Assembly: GCA_023055355.1 (NCBI GenBank)
Contig: JALJCS010000001.1
Location: 106,904,881 to 106,968,880 of the forward strand
Source of the DNA: Agelaius tricolor
Lineage: Eukaryota > Chordata > Aves > Passeriformes > Icteridae
DNA length: 64,000 nt
Direction: 5' to 3'
Shown here: positions 15,839 through 29,085 of the stretch, piece by piece
How the letters are laid out: the number at the start of each line of letters is the position of its first letter
How positions within the stretch are numbered: the stretch's first letter is position 1
Made by a program: the position numbers and the translations under genes
Notes under the pieces: generated by a model
Told to the model about the DNA's origin: nothing
The model's database searches: none
Seen by the model: the letters and a program-made list of their open reading frames with translations, nothing else

Positions 15839-18800
15839 GCTTTTCAATTTGAAAAATAGAAAATTTTATTTCTTGAAGACAGGTATTTTAGTAATATATA
15901 AGATGCCTAGATTGTGTTAATTATTCCACATAAGACATTTAATCAACATTTTTTTTCTACTGATAAGATTTAATGATCTTATAGATATTAGGTACTAAAT
16001 TGCAATCAATATTTTATTAAGTTAGTTTAATTTTTTTCTAGAAAATCACCCTTTTTAGGGAAAAATACTTTTTTAAAGTACTTGCTGTATATAATGTTTT
16101 GAACATGATAATTTGAAACATTTTAAATTTAATTTGTTTACTAATTTCCTTGCACTTTACAGACTGCATCACATGGTAGTTTAAAATTATTTTGTTCATT
16201 TCTGTAAATAATTTCAAAAAAGCAAATTAACCCCCAAAATCTGAAAATTGTGTGAAGCCCACATCTGGTTTATATATAGCTGCTACTTATTACTGTAAGT
16301 CATTCTTTCATGCTTCCTTGTTTGCATTAATACTCTCAATTCTTTTTTTTACCTTTTTGAATTTAAAATTTGCATAATTTCTTCTCATTCATTGTAGTTG
16401 TATATTTTATGTACTGATCAAAGATGTGACTGATCTCAGACCTTTGGATATTTACAAAGATCAGTAGTGATAGTTATTTTATGAGAACATATGGCCATGG
16501 TGAAATATAATGGAATAATAAATATTGGAATAGAGTTCTGCGGGCCAGTTGAAAGTTTTTCATCTCCTGTGGTGCTGTAAAGAAGGTGCTCTTCTCAGAA
16601 AACCTTCTGATGTGCAGCAGAACCCTATAATTGCTATTATACGACTCTGTAAGAATAATATTTTACATCATTACTTTGCCTCAGGATAGAAAAGTACAAA
16701 AAAGTGCATGAAAAACATAGTGGCTTCTCTTCTGGACCTGTAAGAGCCCTCTATGCTCCAAGTGGAACCAAGTGTTGATACAGACTGTGATGAATATTTT
16801 ATGGTCATTCTTTTTGTGGATTAAGCATTTAAATGTGCTTTGATTACCTGGGTTTTAAGTACCTGAGAGATGCAGATAGTATTTAAATTTTATTTAAAGG
16901 GCTAATAATCTTGGCAAACATTATAAGTTTACGGATTTTTTTTGATCTGGTCCTTAGATACAAAAAATCATCCAGAGCGTGTCCATTTGGGCGGTGTGAA
17001 GGAAAGTCAAATCATGATGTCATTGCGCAATGTTCTTTCTGTGCCCAGAATAAAACATTTTATCGACTTATTATCAGGGAAGTTGTAAAATCAGTTGAGT
17101 GTGTAAAATTTGACTTTCATGTCACTGTTCATGTGTATTTAAAGTCAAAAATAGACTTGGAAATCAAAGATTCTTCACAGATAAAGGTGCTATGGAGTAC
17201 TCTAACTGATCTGGGCTGGGCTGGACTGGAAATGTGTTTAATTTTCACTGGTTGATAATGGCTACAGCTTAATCAGAAAAAATTAGCAAGAAGACTGCTT
17301 AATGAGAGCTTGAACCACACAGCTAAATGCCATTTAATCAGGTTTAAAACACCTAAAACTTGTTCCAAATAAAATTCTGAAGTTTGTATAAAGCATTTAG
17401 AGACTTTAGTGAAGACTAGCTCTTTTCTGGTGGTGTAAAAGCAGGCAGTTATGAATTGCAAAGTTTTTAAGCTCCAGTGGTGTTTGTGTAAGGTACTTCT
17501 ATGCCAGATTTTTTCACCATGTTGACTTCGCCCTTATGACAGTTAGAACTATCAATGTAATTCTGACATTGCTTTTCCTTATTTATGATTCATAGAGTTC
17601 CCAGTATTAATTGTTGTTTCAAAGTCTTTTCTCCAGGCTTGTATAATTGTCTAACTAGTATATAATTTTTCTCCTAATTAATTTACCTTTTAGCATCCTA
17701 ATGGAATAAAAATTGGTATAAAATTTCCTGAATCCTATTGAGTTCAGTTATGATAGTTTTTTCTTTGTTTCTAAGCTGTTCCTCAGCATAGCTCTGAAAA
17801 AGGTGATGGTTTAGCACACCTGAGGGGAAAAAGGATCAAAATCAAATTTTCAATCACATTTCACTCTCAGGATTTCTTAAGAATTTCTTTGCATTCACTT
17901 TGGAAAAATAAAATTAAACTATTCAATCAATGCTACCATATTGAAAAATTCTAGTAATAAATGTTTACTTATTGGTACATCAAAGAAAATAAATGCATTC
18001 TATGATTTAGGAGAGTAACTACAGTACAATTGGCTTTGTTTTTCCATGGCTCCACCATACCTGTAGAAATGTTGAAAATTGCTTGCCATATTGTTTCAGA
18101 CTATTCACACTTTGCACAGTCTTCTTGAGATAAAAGTGCTTGTGTAAATGTTTATAAAAATTATTTCTTTAAAGGGCTAAACTAATTTATATTAAAGAAA
18201 AATGTGAATGTACTTTTAATATGATACATAGAAGTCCTGTGGAAAACTCACGGGTCTACTCTGATTGAAGACATTTCTCTATCATCATTCACATACTTAT
18301 AGACCTAATTTGTGCATTTGATTGCTCTTTCATATTTCTTAATGTCTGAGGACAATCAAAATGATACTTTTCCTCATAATGTAGAAATAATAATCAAAAT
18401 GTGTTGCTATTCAAGTGTATCTGTATCCTTTTATCTGTCACACACTTATGCATGTATGCATGTGCAGACATGGTATAGCTTATAAAGCTACTTAAATAGT
18501 TGTATTTATTTCTTAAATTAGTAATCTCCTTTTTATTTTAAGTCTTTTATTTTAAGTATTCTTAGCAGTCTTGTATTTACTTTGACCATTTTTTTTTGTA
18601 TCATCATACTCTTACTAACAGGAATAAAGAAAAATAGTGCTTATAAAAGTAAACATCAAATGAAACTGGTACATGCCATGGCTGTTATTTCTTATAATAA
18701 AATTACAGGAATTTATACAGTAACAATTTTGCCAGAGGTAATAAACCATACCTTTAGAAAATTGCAGGAGAAATGAAGAGTCAAAGGTCAAACTGCAATA

Positions 18801-21800
18801 CCTTATCTTTATTTCTAGTGGAATTAACTGTATCTAACTTTTCAGTATCTATTTATCTGTTTCTTCTTGTTTCTTCTTGTTACTTGAGTGGAAAAAGCCA
18901 AAGGAAAGAAAAAATGCATTTTTGTCCATTTTAAATCCAAATCTGTTTTTTTTTTTTCAGACTAGGCAAACTTTTAAATTAGTTCTCACTTGATCTTACA
19001 CTTCCTGACTTGAATCAGCAATACATGTAAGCAAGTTTTTTAAAATTTGACTTACATATTTCCAAGTAAATTCCAGAATGGCTACTCTGCCAAATTGAAA
19101 TGGGCAAACATCAATTCATTCACTCATTTCCCTGTTTCTCACCACATATTCTTTCTTTTTAGCAGTTCAAAAAGCACTTTTAGAAGGTTAGACTCTGGAC
19201 AGGGTGGGTTGTTAGCATTTGAACCTTGTGTTATCCCAGTATTAAGCAACTTCTAACTAGATTGAAGCTGTTTAAACAATTCTCTGATATATTATATACT
19301 AATTACTGTTATTTTCCACCAACTTCATAATGAATTCTGAAATTTGAAAGTGATTGGTACTTAGCAACCACTGAAATGGAATGACTTGGCATTAATAAAA
19401 CCAGATTATATTTCAACCAGATTATGATTTCTTCTGGAAAAATGAACTTACAAGTTAATAAAAACCCCAAATATACCATAATGAAATAAAAATATTTAAT
19501 TAGTGTAACTTCAGCTGGTTTTTTTCCTTACAAAGTTTAGATTTGTAGGGGTTCATCCTTATTTAAGCCTGGAGTAAAAAATCAATTTTGAACTTTCCTG
19601 CAAAATGTAAAAATGATACTTAATTATTATGACAATATTTTTATTAAGTTCTAACAATATTGGCCTCTGTACTGTATAAGTAGAAAAATATTCTGGAAAA
19701 CAGATGGGCAACATAATATTTTAAAGAAACTTTAGTATTGTTTACTTACTGAGTCTGTACAAGCATTACACAGATAGAAGAAAAAACGCATAAAACCCTG
19801 AGCATAAATACACTTCCACATTTATATATGACAACCATGATTCACGCCAAGCAAAATAGAGCATAAATAAAGTGTTATGAGTTCAGAATTCTTTTACTCC
19901 TCAACTATTAATCTTCACAGTTTTCTGTGCCTCAAGTCAGAATTTAGCATGCATAATTAAGATGACCTAACAAGCCCTGCTGCTTAATTAACATAAAGTT
20001 TTCCTTACTAATTGCTTTTGCCTATCATCCAATTCAGCTCTCAGCTTTCTTCTTATATAGAAAAGATTGTTCTTTTTTTTCTATTTTTTAATGCCCACTT
20101 TAGTAGCTATATATGGGAGGTGCAGAGAAGCACTGTGGTGCTTCTTGAATGCAAGAGCCAAGGTCAATATTTAAGTGTTTACCCCAGAAAAATCACAGTT
20201 TGCAGCTGATGCATTTTGTGTACTGACTGGTGGAATGGAGCATTATTTAGATGAGCGTTTTCTCTTTTCATTCCTAATTATTTTTGCCTTTTTTTTTTCT
20301 TGGTTATCTTCTCAGTAAATGAAAATGACTGTTGAAAAACACCCCTGAAATTTAGAATGATATTAAATACTGTTGGCAAAATGCTAGAGATTTTTTGCAT
20401 ATGGAGAATGGATTTATGGTTCATTTCTGTGTATAGGATTTTCATTTGCTTCAAAAAAGGGAGATGAAATTTTATTCATAAAGTTTTGAAATTTTTAAAG
20501 CTGGTGTATAGACTTCCTCAGATAAGGAAAATAGATTCAGTTTTCTTTAAGTATGTAACTGCAAAGAAAATGCAAAGATAATGAGGAGAGATTCTAATAC
20601 CTTCATAAATTGTCCTTAATTGAAGGAATGTACAAATGCATTTACTCACAGAGCTGCCTAGGAAATTCATTTTGAAACTAGCCATTTTAAGAGATACAGT
20701 AAAAATCAGTTACAATTCCTTTGGTATTTGAGAATGGAAATGAAAGAGAGAATAATGTTGGATTTGTAAATGTGTAGCTATTTTTCCTTAATTAGGTCTC
20801 CATATTTGCACACCTTAAGACTTGGGGGATGCATTTATACAATATATTCTTTGTTTATTCTCTTTTTCCCCTGATTGCAAGAAAGATTCCAGTAAGCAAC
20901 CTCTCTATGTCTAAACCTTATGACTGTTTTGTAAAATCTAATTTATCTGAATGTTCTCTTTCTTAGCTCTATGGGTATGTTAGTTTAATATTCTCAGAAA
21001 TTTTTTTGAATCCAAGGTCAAGCCAAAGAATTGCTAAAAAGTGGTCAAACACTGAGTATAGATGGACAATAATGATATAATGTGTTCAAAAAACCTAAAA
21101 CCTTGTGAGGCATTGGACCAATGCACGAAGACCATGCTAAATGGCCATCTGTAACCAGGTGAAAGAGCACATTAATCAACAGATTTCTCTGGCTTATTTT
21201 TGGTTAAACTAGCTTGGTTAAACTACTAATGTTGGAAAGGGTACTTTTTTGGTATTATAAACTTTGAAAGGATTAGGAGAGTTATGGCACTGAAACCAGG
21301 ACTCCTGAAGTTGAAAGAATTGTCTGTAACATAAACATCCAAAATTTACAAAAAGGGATTCAGTTCTTCTATCATGATATAACCAAGGCTTAATGATGTT
21401 TTTCATGAAAGAAATAAATAACTCCCGTGTCAGATAATTGGACTTAAATAATACTGAGGGCACTGTTATACTGCACTGAAAACTATGTGTAAATTTCCCA
21501 GATTCTTTGCTCCACATTGAAACAAGCAAACAACAACAAAAAACTCCAAGGAAAAACCTAATCCAACCATCCAAAGAAAAATTAATCCTACCCCCTCACA
21601 TCACAGTAATTTTTATCTAGCTGCTGCTAATCCATTTTAATCAAGATTTGAGGAAACAGCATGAGCCAAGGAAAAGCATGAATTAAAAAAAAGTGAAGTT
21701 GTAATAAGTGTAGGTATTACAATTAAACAAAAATAGAGTTAAAATGATGCTCTTAATTATTGACTCAAGAAATCAGGGAGATACAAAACTGGAAATATAC

Positions 21801-21802
21801 TC

Positions 21803-21872
<70 letters not shown>
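21803..21872 (+). repeat. (ATT)n microsatellite
   Basis: About 23 uninterrupted trinucleotide units. The open frame through it would encode a polyisoleucine run and is not a gene. The lack of interruptions suggests it is likely length-polymorphic. Confidence 0.97.
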
Positions 21873-23098
21873 TCAATTTATTTCAATATATTTAACCTAA
21901 TATTTTTCTACATTAATTTCATAGTTTCTGATCTGTGGTCTCCAAAATCCATTTTTTTTGCATGCCTCATAAAGGAAGAAAAAAAAATTATGGTGAAGTT
22001 CAGGGTTTTCTCTCTGGAGCTTGTCTGACTTCATTTATCCTTGATGTCAGTATTTTCAGTGACAGTACAAACTGTCGAATATCTTGATACAAATTAGTAA
22101 TTTAGTTTTCCTAATAGTAAAAGGATATTTGTGAAACTTCATTCTCTTATCTGCACATGACAATATGGAAATAACAGTTGTATTTGGAATAGTTACTTAA
22201 ATAATAATTTAGTAACTGCTATCAGGCACTGTGACTGGACAGGAGGATTTGATGAAAAGAAGATGCTATTAAGGCTCCTGAGGGTGAGAAGATCAATAAA
22301 AATAAAAAGAAATACTGGTTACAGAAATACAGTCTTGGATTCTGATTTAGAGCTTCAAAGAGGATGTCTTCTTATGTAGACAGCTTTGTAATTATCCCTT
22401 TAGCTAAAAGAATTTTCTGGATTTGCTGATGAGATGTGTTTAGTAACAGTGTAGCAGCAAATGTGTACTTCAAAGGAAATACTAAACAATTACTCATTAC
22501 TGCATTACAAGCTAAGAATCTCCCCTAGGCACAGTTAATTTTGTGAGTTTAAGGACTATGCAGGATTTCATGCTGTAAGATGTTTTAGAAATGATTTGTC
22601 AGCTATTTTGGGAATTAATTGCATTATTAAATATTTGAGTACTGTATACAGTAACTTTTAGAATTTTAAGAGACAGGATAGATCAGAAACCTATCATCCT
22701 ATCCCAAAGGAAAGCTATATACAGCATTTAGTAGAAATTGCAGTTTCTCTTCCATGGAAGATTTCATTGAATTCTTCCAGATGTCTTTTGAGGATGCATG
22801 TATATATTTATAAATATACTAAGATTACCATTGATTTACATCATGCTTTCATGTTAGCAATCTGCATGCTGCTACGTCTTTACGAAGCAATAGAGGGAAT
22901 TCAGAGTAACAGCAAGTAGGGAAATGGCAGAGCTTGTGCAACCTGCAGGATCTCCTACACAGTGCAGAAGAGCAGCTGAAGCATAGGTTGCTTTTTGAGA
23001 TAAGAACCTGAGTGCCTTTTCTCAGGAAATATGCACACGTCTGCACTGCATTAAATTTAGTCTGAGGACTGCAATTAAGAAACTGTAATCGTCAAAGA

Positions 23099-23534
23099 CT
23101 GTTTCTAAAGAAGGTGAAGGGTCTGGAGCACAAGTTTTATGAGGAGTGTATGAGGGAGCTGGAGTTGTTTAGCCTGGAGGGAAAGAGGCTCAGGGGAGGC
23201 CTTATTGCTCTCCAGAACTGCCTGAAAGGAGGTTGTAGACAGGTGGGTGTTGGTCTCTTCTGCCAAGTAACAAGCAACAGAACAAGAGGAAATGGCTTTA
23301 AGTCATCCCAGGGGAGGTTTAGATTGTGTATAAGGAAAAATTTCTTCCCAGAAAGAGTGATCAAGAAATGGAACAACTTGCCTAGAGAAGTGGTGGAGAC
23401 ACCATCCTTGGAAGCATTTAAAGTCTAGTAAATATGGCACTTAGGGACATAGTTTAGTGGTGAAAGTGGCGGTGCTGGATTAATAATTGGCTGATATTAA
23501 AGGTCTTTTCCAACCTAAGCAATTCCATGATAAT
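23099..23534 (+). mobile_element. CR1 LINE 3' fragment with end of ORF2
   Basis: 5'-truncated CR1 in sense orientation. An open frame of about 100 codons retains the CR1 ORF2 C-terminal signature ([63 protein letters not shown]). It is followed by the 3' UTR and the terminus ggtcttttccaacctaagc. Without a 5' end or a reverse transcriptase core it cannot be active. Its fairly good preservation suggests a younger copy than those at 26294 and 28764. Confidence 0.93.
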
Positions 23535-26293
23535 ATGAAGACATTTTTCTCAGTATATGCATTCTGAAATAAATAGTTTATGTATATACCATGTTATTGT
23601 AAATTTTCAAGAAAAGTGAACCAAAAGAAATATTTCTTTCATTCTCCTTCTTTGCTCTAATTTTTAGAACTTGCCTTGAGGGGCAGAAAAAATTAGAACT
23701 GATAATCAGTGGACTTATCTGCAGGAATTAATAACTCTAAGACTCATTATGGCTACCATTGTAGGATGACAGTGTGGGCATGCTAGGTTAAGCAGCAAGG
23801 TAAATAATATGATTTGTGGAGAAATGGGGCCATCAATTTAGCCTGTACTGTGTGCTTATCAGCTTCACAATGGCACTGCCTGTTAGGACTGGCAATGTAC
23901 TACACTTAATAGTGACACTTAGAAGAATGTTCTGGGTAAATTCTTGCCCTTTGGAAATCAGCCTATGCGTAATTTGGCTAACCTTTAGTTTGCTACATGC
24001 ATTCCAGGCTCAGATAGGGTAAGCAGATGAAGAGCTGCTGCTTTTAAATTTTTATTTAATTTTAAACTGAAGTATCAAACACTACATACTGCAATGGAGC
24101 AGAAAAGGGTGAAAATCATATGTTAATATTTGTCTCTGAATATTCAGGTGGTTGTTTTGGATATTGTTTGGTAGGCTGGAACAGTTTTCATTCATTATAT
24201 GCTTCTGATATATTAAAACCAAGAATATGCTCTTTGTGTCTGTTACCAATTAATATTTGTTAATTACTGGACTAGCTGACAGAGCTGGCAGAAATAAACA
24301 AGCTTCTGGGGATACCACATCCTCTGCTGAAGACCTGTATCTGCTTGAATTTTTGCCTTTTTCTTTTTTTTTTCCCAATTTCCAGATATTTATATATTTA
24401 TCTCTGATAAGGGATATTACTTTCCCTAATTTTTGCTTATCTCAAGTCACAGCACACTTTCTGCATTTTAGGGGGTTCATATAGTACATATTGACTTCAT
24501 GGGGACTTTATTATAAAGACCAGATATGTAGTTATTTCTTAAATTAATTTTCCTAAGGGATAATGTTATTTCCTGTCCGGAACATCATGGACTTCATTTT
24601 AGAGCTTTAGAGATTCACAGGGTATTCTTCTTGGCCTCCACCCTTCAGACCCTTCAGAAGATCAAAAGTCTCCTAAAAGTCCAAATTCATGTCTGCCCAC
24701 CTTTAGTGAATGTTTTGTCTCTTCATATTTCAAATTATGCCATATGCTTGACATAGTCAAGCCTTAAGTAGAATTGTAGCAGCAAATGTACTTTCCACTT
24801 AAGGAGTCTAGAGGGAATACAAGCGCCACAAGCACACATACAGAGCTGTTAAACAGCGCCTAGGAAAATTCAAGCATCCACCCAAATCTCCATGAGAATA
24901 CCTTTATGTCAGGCTGGAAACAAAATTAACATGCTTTCATTTCTATATTTCCTCTGTGAACATGAGGCCTCTACTCTCCCAAGTCACATTGAGCCTAGGA
25001 GATAGGTGAGAAACATGTACTGGATGCACTAAAGAGAATTAAGTGTCATGATGTTGTGAAACAGAGATTTCAGATTTAATACTCCCACTTGCTAAGGCCT
25101 GAGTATATGCATAGTATTTTAATACTAGTGATAATGCTGTAACCTAATTCAGATGACGAGAATCTTTGCAATTTCCTGTAAATAAACACTAAAATTTCAG
25201 AATTTCCTTATTTTGATCCTGTAGTATAATTTGTTCAAGCCTTGTGGTGAAATGCTACTGGGAAAGCATTATTTTGTAAAGTATATTCTGTGCATGAGGT
25301 TTCTATATTTATTGCTTATAAAAACAAAGTTTCATTTTATCTGTTTGTCATATGTAACAATAGATATGTTAATGATTCTGTCTGTTTATTGAGCTGTTGA
25401 TTGAGGCCTCAGTTCAACAAACTCTTCACTGTTTTTTTGCTGAAAAAGAAATGTAAAGCTTGCCAAGTAGTTCTGCTGAAGTTAAGTGGACTACTTTGAC
25501 ACTTAATGTGAAGTATATAATTAGTTTAAAAGGGACTTCAAAGGTCACTCATAAAAAATGTTTTATGTAAGTTACTTTGTCATACCTCTTCACTTTCGTA
25601 TTTTGAGGAAAAAATGAGAGAGAATTTCAAGGTATTTCTGATGGCAAGGGACAATTTTTTTCAGTGTTTTCATGATAGCAGACATAGTTCAGAAAACACC
25701 ATTTTTCAAATTATGGATGCCTGATGACATGATTGTTCTCAGTGTTGTCTACATAAAAGAAACAGCATGAGACTTTAGATAGCTTTAAACTATTTTGGAT
25801 TTCTTCACCTTCTGTTTGCTTAAAATTCAGGATGGTTATTCTGATGTAGTTCCAAAGTGTGAGTAAGATTGTGAGTAGAATTCAAATAAAAGTAACTCTG
25901 TATTTAAAAGAATAATCTTTGCAAGATTACTGAAAATAAGCATTGGTTTTTGCTTGTTAATCTTCAAATGATAATTTAAAAAAAAACATATTTTTTTTGT
26001 TACAGTGCTCATTATTTCTGTTATAGTCCTTTGGGCCCTTCACACAGTGGGATTCATATTACCATGGGTGCTGGAACGAGGTCTTCCTGAGTGGACAGTT
26101 TTGCAGTAGTGTTCATCTAGAATTGAAGTCAGGGAACATCAGCTTTGCAGCTGGAGGATTGCTGGCTAGTTATTTAATGTAGTTGATAGACTAATTTAGA
26201 AGGTGATGTCCACAATATTTCCTGACTGGTCTATTCTGAACTCATCTGAGAAAATTGGAAACCTATGGACATCTTTTGGCCAAATGAATTTTG

Positions 26294-26985
26294 CAGAATC
26301 ACAGAACGGCCCAGGTTTGAAGGGATCTTGAAATATGTTGTCTAACTTTTCATGGGAAAGGGAGCTAAGATACACTCTGTCCAATTGTGTCTTGAAAATC
26401 TTCAGTGGTGAGAACTTCATCATATCCCTGGGGAGGTTGTTCCTTTGATTGTTCTTGCTGTAAACAAATTCTTTCTCAACATTAAGCCTCTTCCACTGTA
26501 TCTTCTACCCATTGTCCTTTTTCCTCCTCCTCATGTAGGTCTTTGCCAAGAAAATCTCTGTCCTCTTTAGTAGTAGCTGCCCCTTTAGTACTGAAACATT
26601 GTTATGAGATCCCTCCTTAGCCTTCCCTTCTCCAGGGAGAAAAGCCCTAACTCCTTCAGTCTTCCCTCAGAGTGCAGGTTTCCTCTGATCAGTCCTCTGA
26701 TCATTTCTGTGGTGATCCTTTGGACTCTATCCATTGTGCTTAGTCTTTTTTAAATTTTTAATAATGGGGATGGTAACTGGACAGGGTACTTCAGATGCAG
26801 CCTGACAGATGTTGAGTAGGGCGGGATGATCACATCTCTATCTCTGTTGGCAATGATCCTGTGAATGCAGCCCAGGATCCAGTTTTCCTCCGCTACTGCA
26901 ACACCTTGTGGCTGGCTCATCTTCAGCTATTTGTCCACAAGGACCTCCAAGTCCCTTTCAGCAAGGCTGCTCCCCATTCATGAAG
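26294..26985 (-). mobile_element. CR1 LINE fragment, antisense, old
   Basis: Inverted CR1. It begins with the reverse of the 3' terminus (cagaatcacagaacggcc) and runs back through the 3' UTR and ORF2 C-terminal part, including the complement of the cattcttgctgt/ttctttctcaac region and of the gtccctttcagcaaggctgc region. It is heavily mutated, with indels and no coding frame left. Boundaries are approximate. Confidence 0.85.
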
Positions 26986-28382
26986 ATTCTAATCAGTACT
27001 GGTTTCTTTGATTATGTCATCTTTGCACTATTTCTTAAATTGCATGGTAAATTGAGTTGGGCAAATTTGTTTTCAACATCTAGTTGAATAGAGAAACTTA
27101 AATACTGACATACCACTTTCTGTTCAAAGCCCACCGTCATTCATGTAAAGTCCTCAGCCTCAGGTTTGTTATACGATCACGAATTTCAAAACTAAAGTCA
27201 ATATTTATGTAAGGAGACATTTCTGTCTTGGGTGAAAGATTTATAGCAACATCTGGGAGCAATTAGAAAAGCTTCACTTTCTTTGGAACGGTTAGGTCAT
27301 CATATCATTGTCTAAAGCAAAGATGTGCTTAATGATTTTGATTAGCCTAGATTTCCCACAGTTTGGAAATTAACTAGGAAAATAATATTACAAGCTTATT
27401 TTTAAAAATTAAATATTCTTCTTTTAATGTTTGTAGAAGTAGGATTCTCTGCCTTAATTTGCTAGGTTTAGTCTTAATGTAATATTCTAGATGAAAGAAA
27501 TGAAATTTATCTTAGGTTGCATCAGAGAGTGTTGTCTCTGTGTTTATTTTAGCAATGAACATGCTTAGATTTTTTTGACTTTACTGTTGCACATTTGGCC
27601 TATTCATTTACTAAATACGTGTCTTAAATAAAGATTGTTTAGAGACAGACACCAGCAATGTTAGAAAATTGCTTTGAAACAATTTAAATGTGAAGATCTT
27701 GAAATATGTTCTCTTTAGATGAAAAGTAAGTCGTAAGGGCTCAAGTGCAGCTGTGTTATATAAAGCAAACTTTTATTTGATTTATAAATTGGAAAAAAAG
27801 GGGCTTTACAGGTAGCTTTACAAAGCTGAACATAAAGCACGAGTTAAGAAAAAATACTTTATTTAGCTAGGAAAAAAATGTATTAGTATTTATAAGTACA
27901 ATTTTAAATTAATGTAAAAAAGTAAATTATGAATACAATTTGTCTGGAGAAAGAGGAAAATGTGAGAACTGCATTATTTTCTGCACCCACATAAAGTAGT
28001 GCGTGTGTTCATTTAAAAAAATCAGCTATGTTAGGTTAAAAATGGAATTATTTGTTAATTATAAATAAATTACTCTGAACTCGATAAAATCAGATTTTCA
28101 TTTAGGGCTCATTCCTAAAAATAAAAAAGTCAACAAAACTCAGATGGGATACACTTGGAAATATACAATTGAGAGATTAATATAGTTAAACTGTAAAGTG
28201 TGGAACGCCATAATAAAGTGTACGCATACCAAAGTTTAGTTTGGACATTAAAAAAATCAGGAAAAAACACATTGGTAGAAAATCAGTGAGTTTTATATAC
28301 ATATATATATGTATGTGCGTGTGTTGGTTTTTCTTTATCTTTTGGATACAAGCACATGTTCCTTTTACATTTGGTCCTAGAA

Positions 28383-28535
28383 TAGTTGTTAAGCATTGGA
28401 ACAGGCTTCAGAGGAAAGTGGTTGAATCACTATACCTGGAGGTATTTAAAAATGTAAATCTGGTGTTAAGGGACATAGTTTAGTGACTGGCCTTGGTGCT
28501 GAAGATCTTTTCTGAGTTAAATGGTTGTATGTTCT
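28383..28535 (+). mobile_element. CR1 LINE 3' fragment
   Basis: Short sense copy recognised by aagcattggaacaggcttca, gttgaatcactatacctgga, gttaagggacatagtttagt and gaagatcttttctgagttaa. These are the ORF2 end and 3' UTR of CR1. The same segments occur in the copies at 1424 and 23099. Confidence 0.87.
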
Positions 28536-28763
28536 ACATTGAGTTTTTTCAATGCTGTTGGATAGAATCTGAGTGTCAGGGACCTGTATTGATTTTCAAG
28601 TAAGATCAAGGGAGAAAATCCATCAGTAGAGCAGTGGGAGATAAAGTACCACCAGGAGAGGCTCTTCACTATCTGAACACTAGGTATCATATTGGTTAGA
28701 GAAAAATATTGAAGGTCTTTTTCTGGGAATATAAATTAGCAGTAAGCAAGATTTTCAGAACCG

Positions 28764-29085
28764 AGGGGCTGGAGCAGTTGTGCAATGAGGAGAGGTTGAG
28801 GGAACAAGTATGTGGAAAGGAAGGGCTCTTTAAGACCTAATAGCATCCCCCTAACATCTGTGGGGAGATTATCAAGAAGAAGAGACAAGATATTTCCAGC
28901 AGTGCATAGCATAAGCATGAGAGCAAAGGCATAAACTCAAGGAGAGAGATTTTGACTGGATTTAAGGAAAAATGTTTTCACTGTAAGAAAAGTAAAGCAG
29001 TGGAAAGGATTGCTCAGAGAGGTTGTTGTAGTCTCCATCCATGCAGGTTTTCAAAACCTGATAAAGTTCTGAACCAGGTGTCTAC
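28764..29085 (+). mobile_element. CR1 LINE fragment, old
   Basis: Diverged sense CR1 recognised by ggggctggagcagttgtgca, atgaggagaggttgaggga, gactggatttaaggaaaa and gctcagagaggttgttgtag. It lacks a clear 3' terminus, so it may be an older subfamily or an internally deleted copy. It lies about 230 bp after the copy at 28383, in the same orientation, as a separate insertion. Confidence 0.7.

Noticed and set aside
21744..22028. 94-codon frame with a polyisoleucine run
   Set aside because: It is the translation of the ATT microsatellite. There is no other coding signal.
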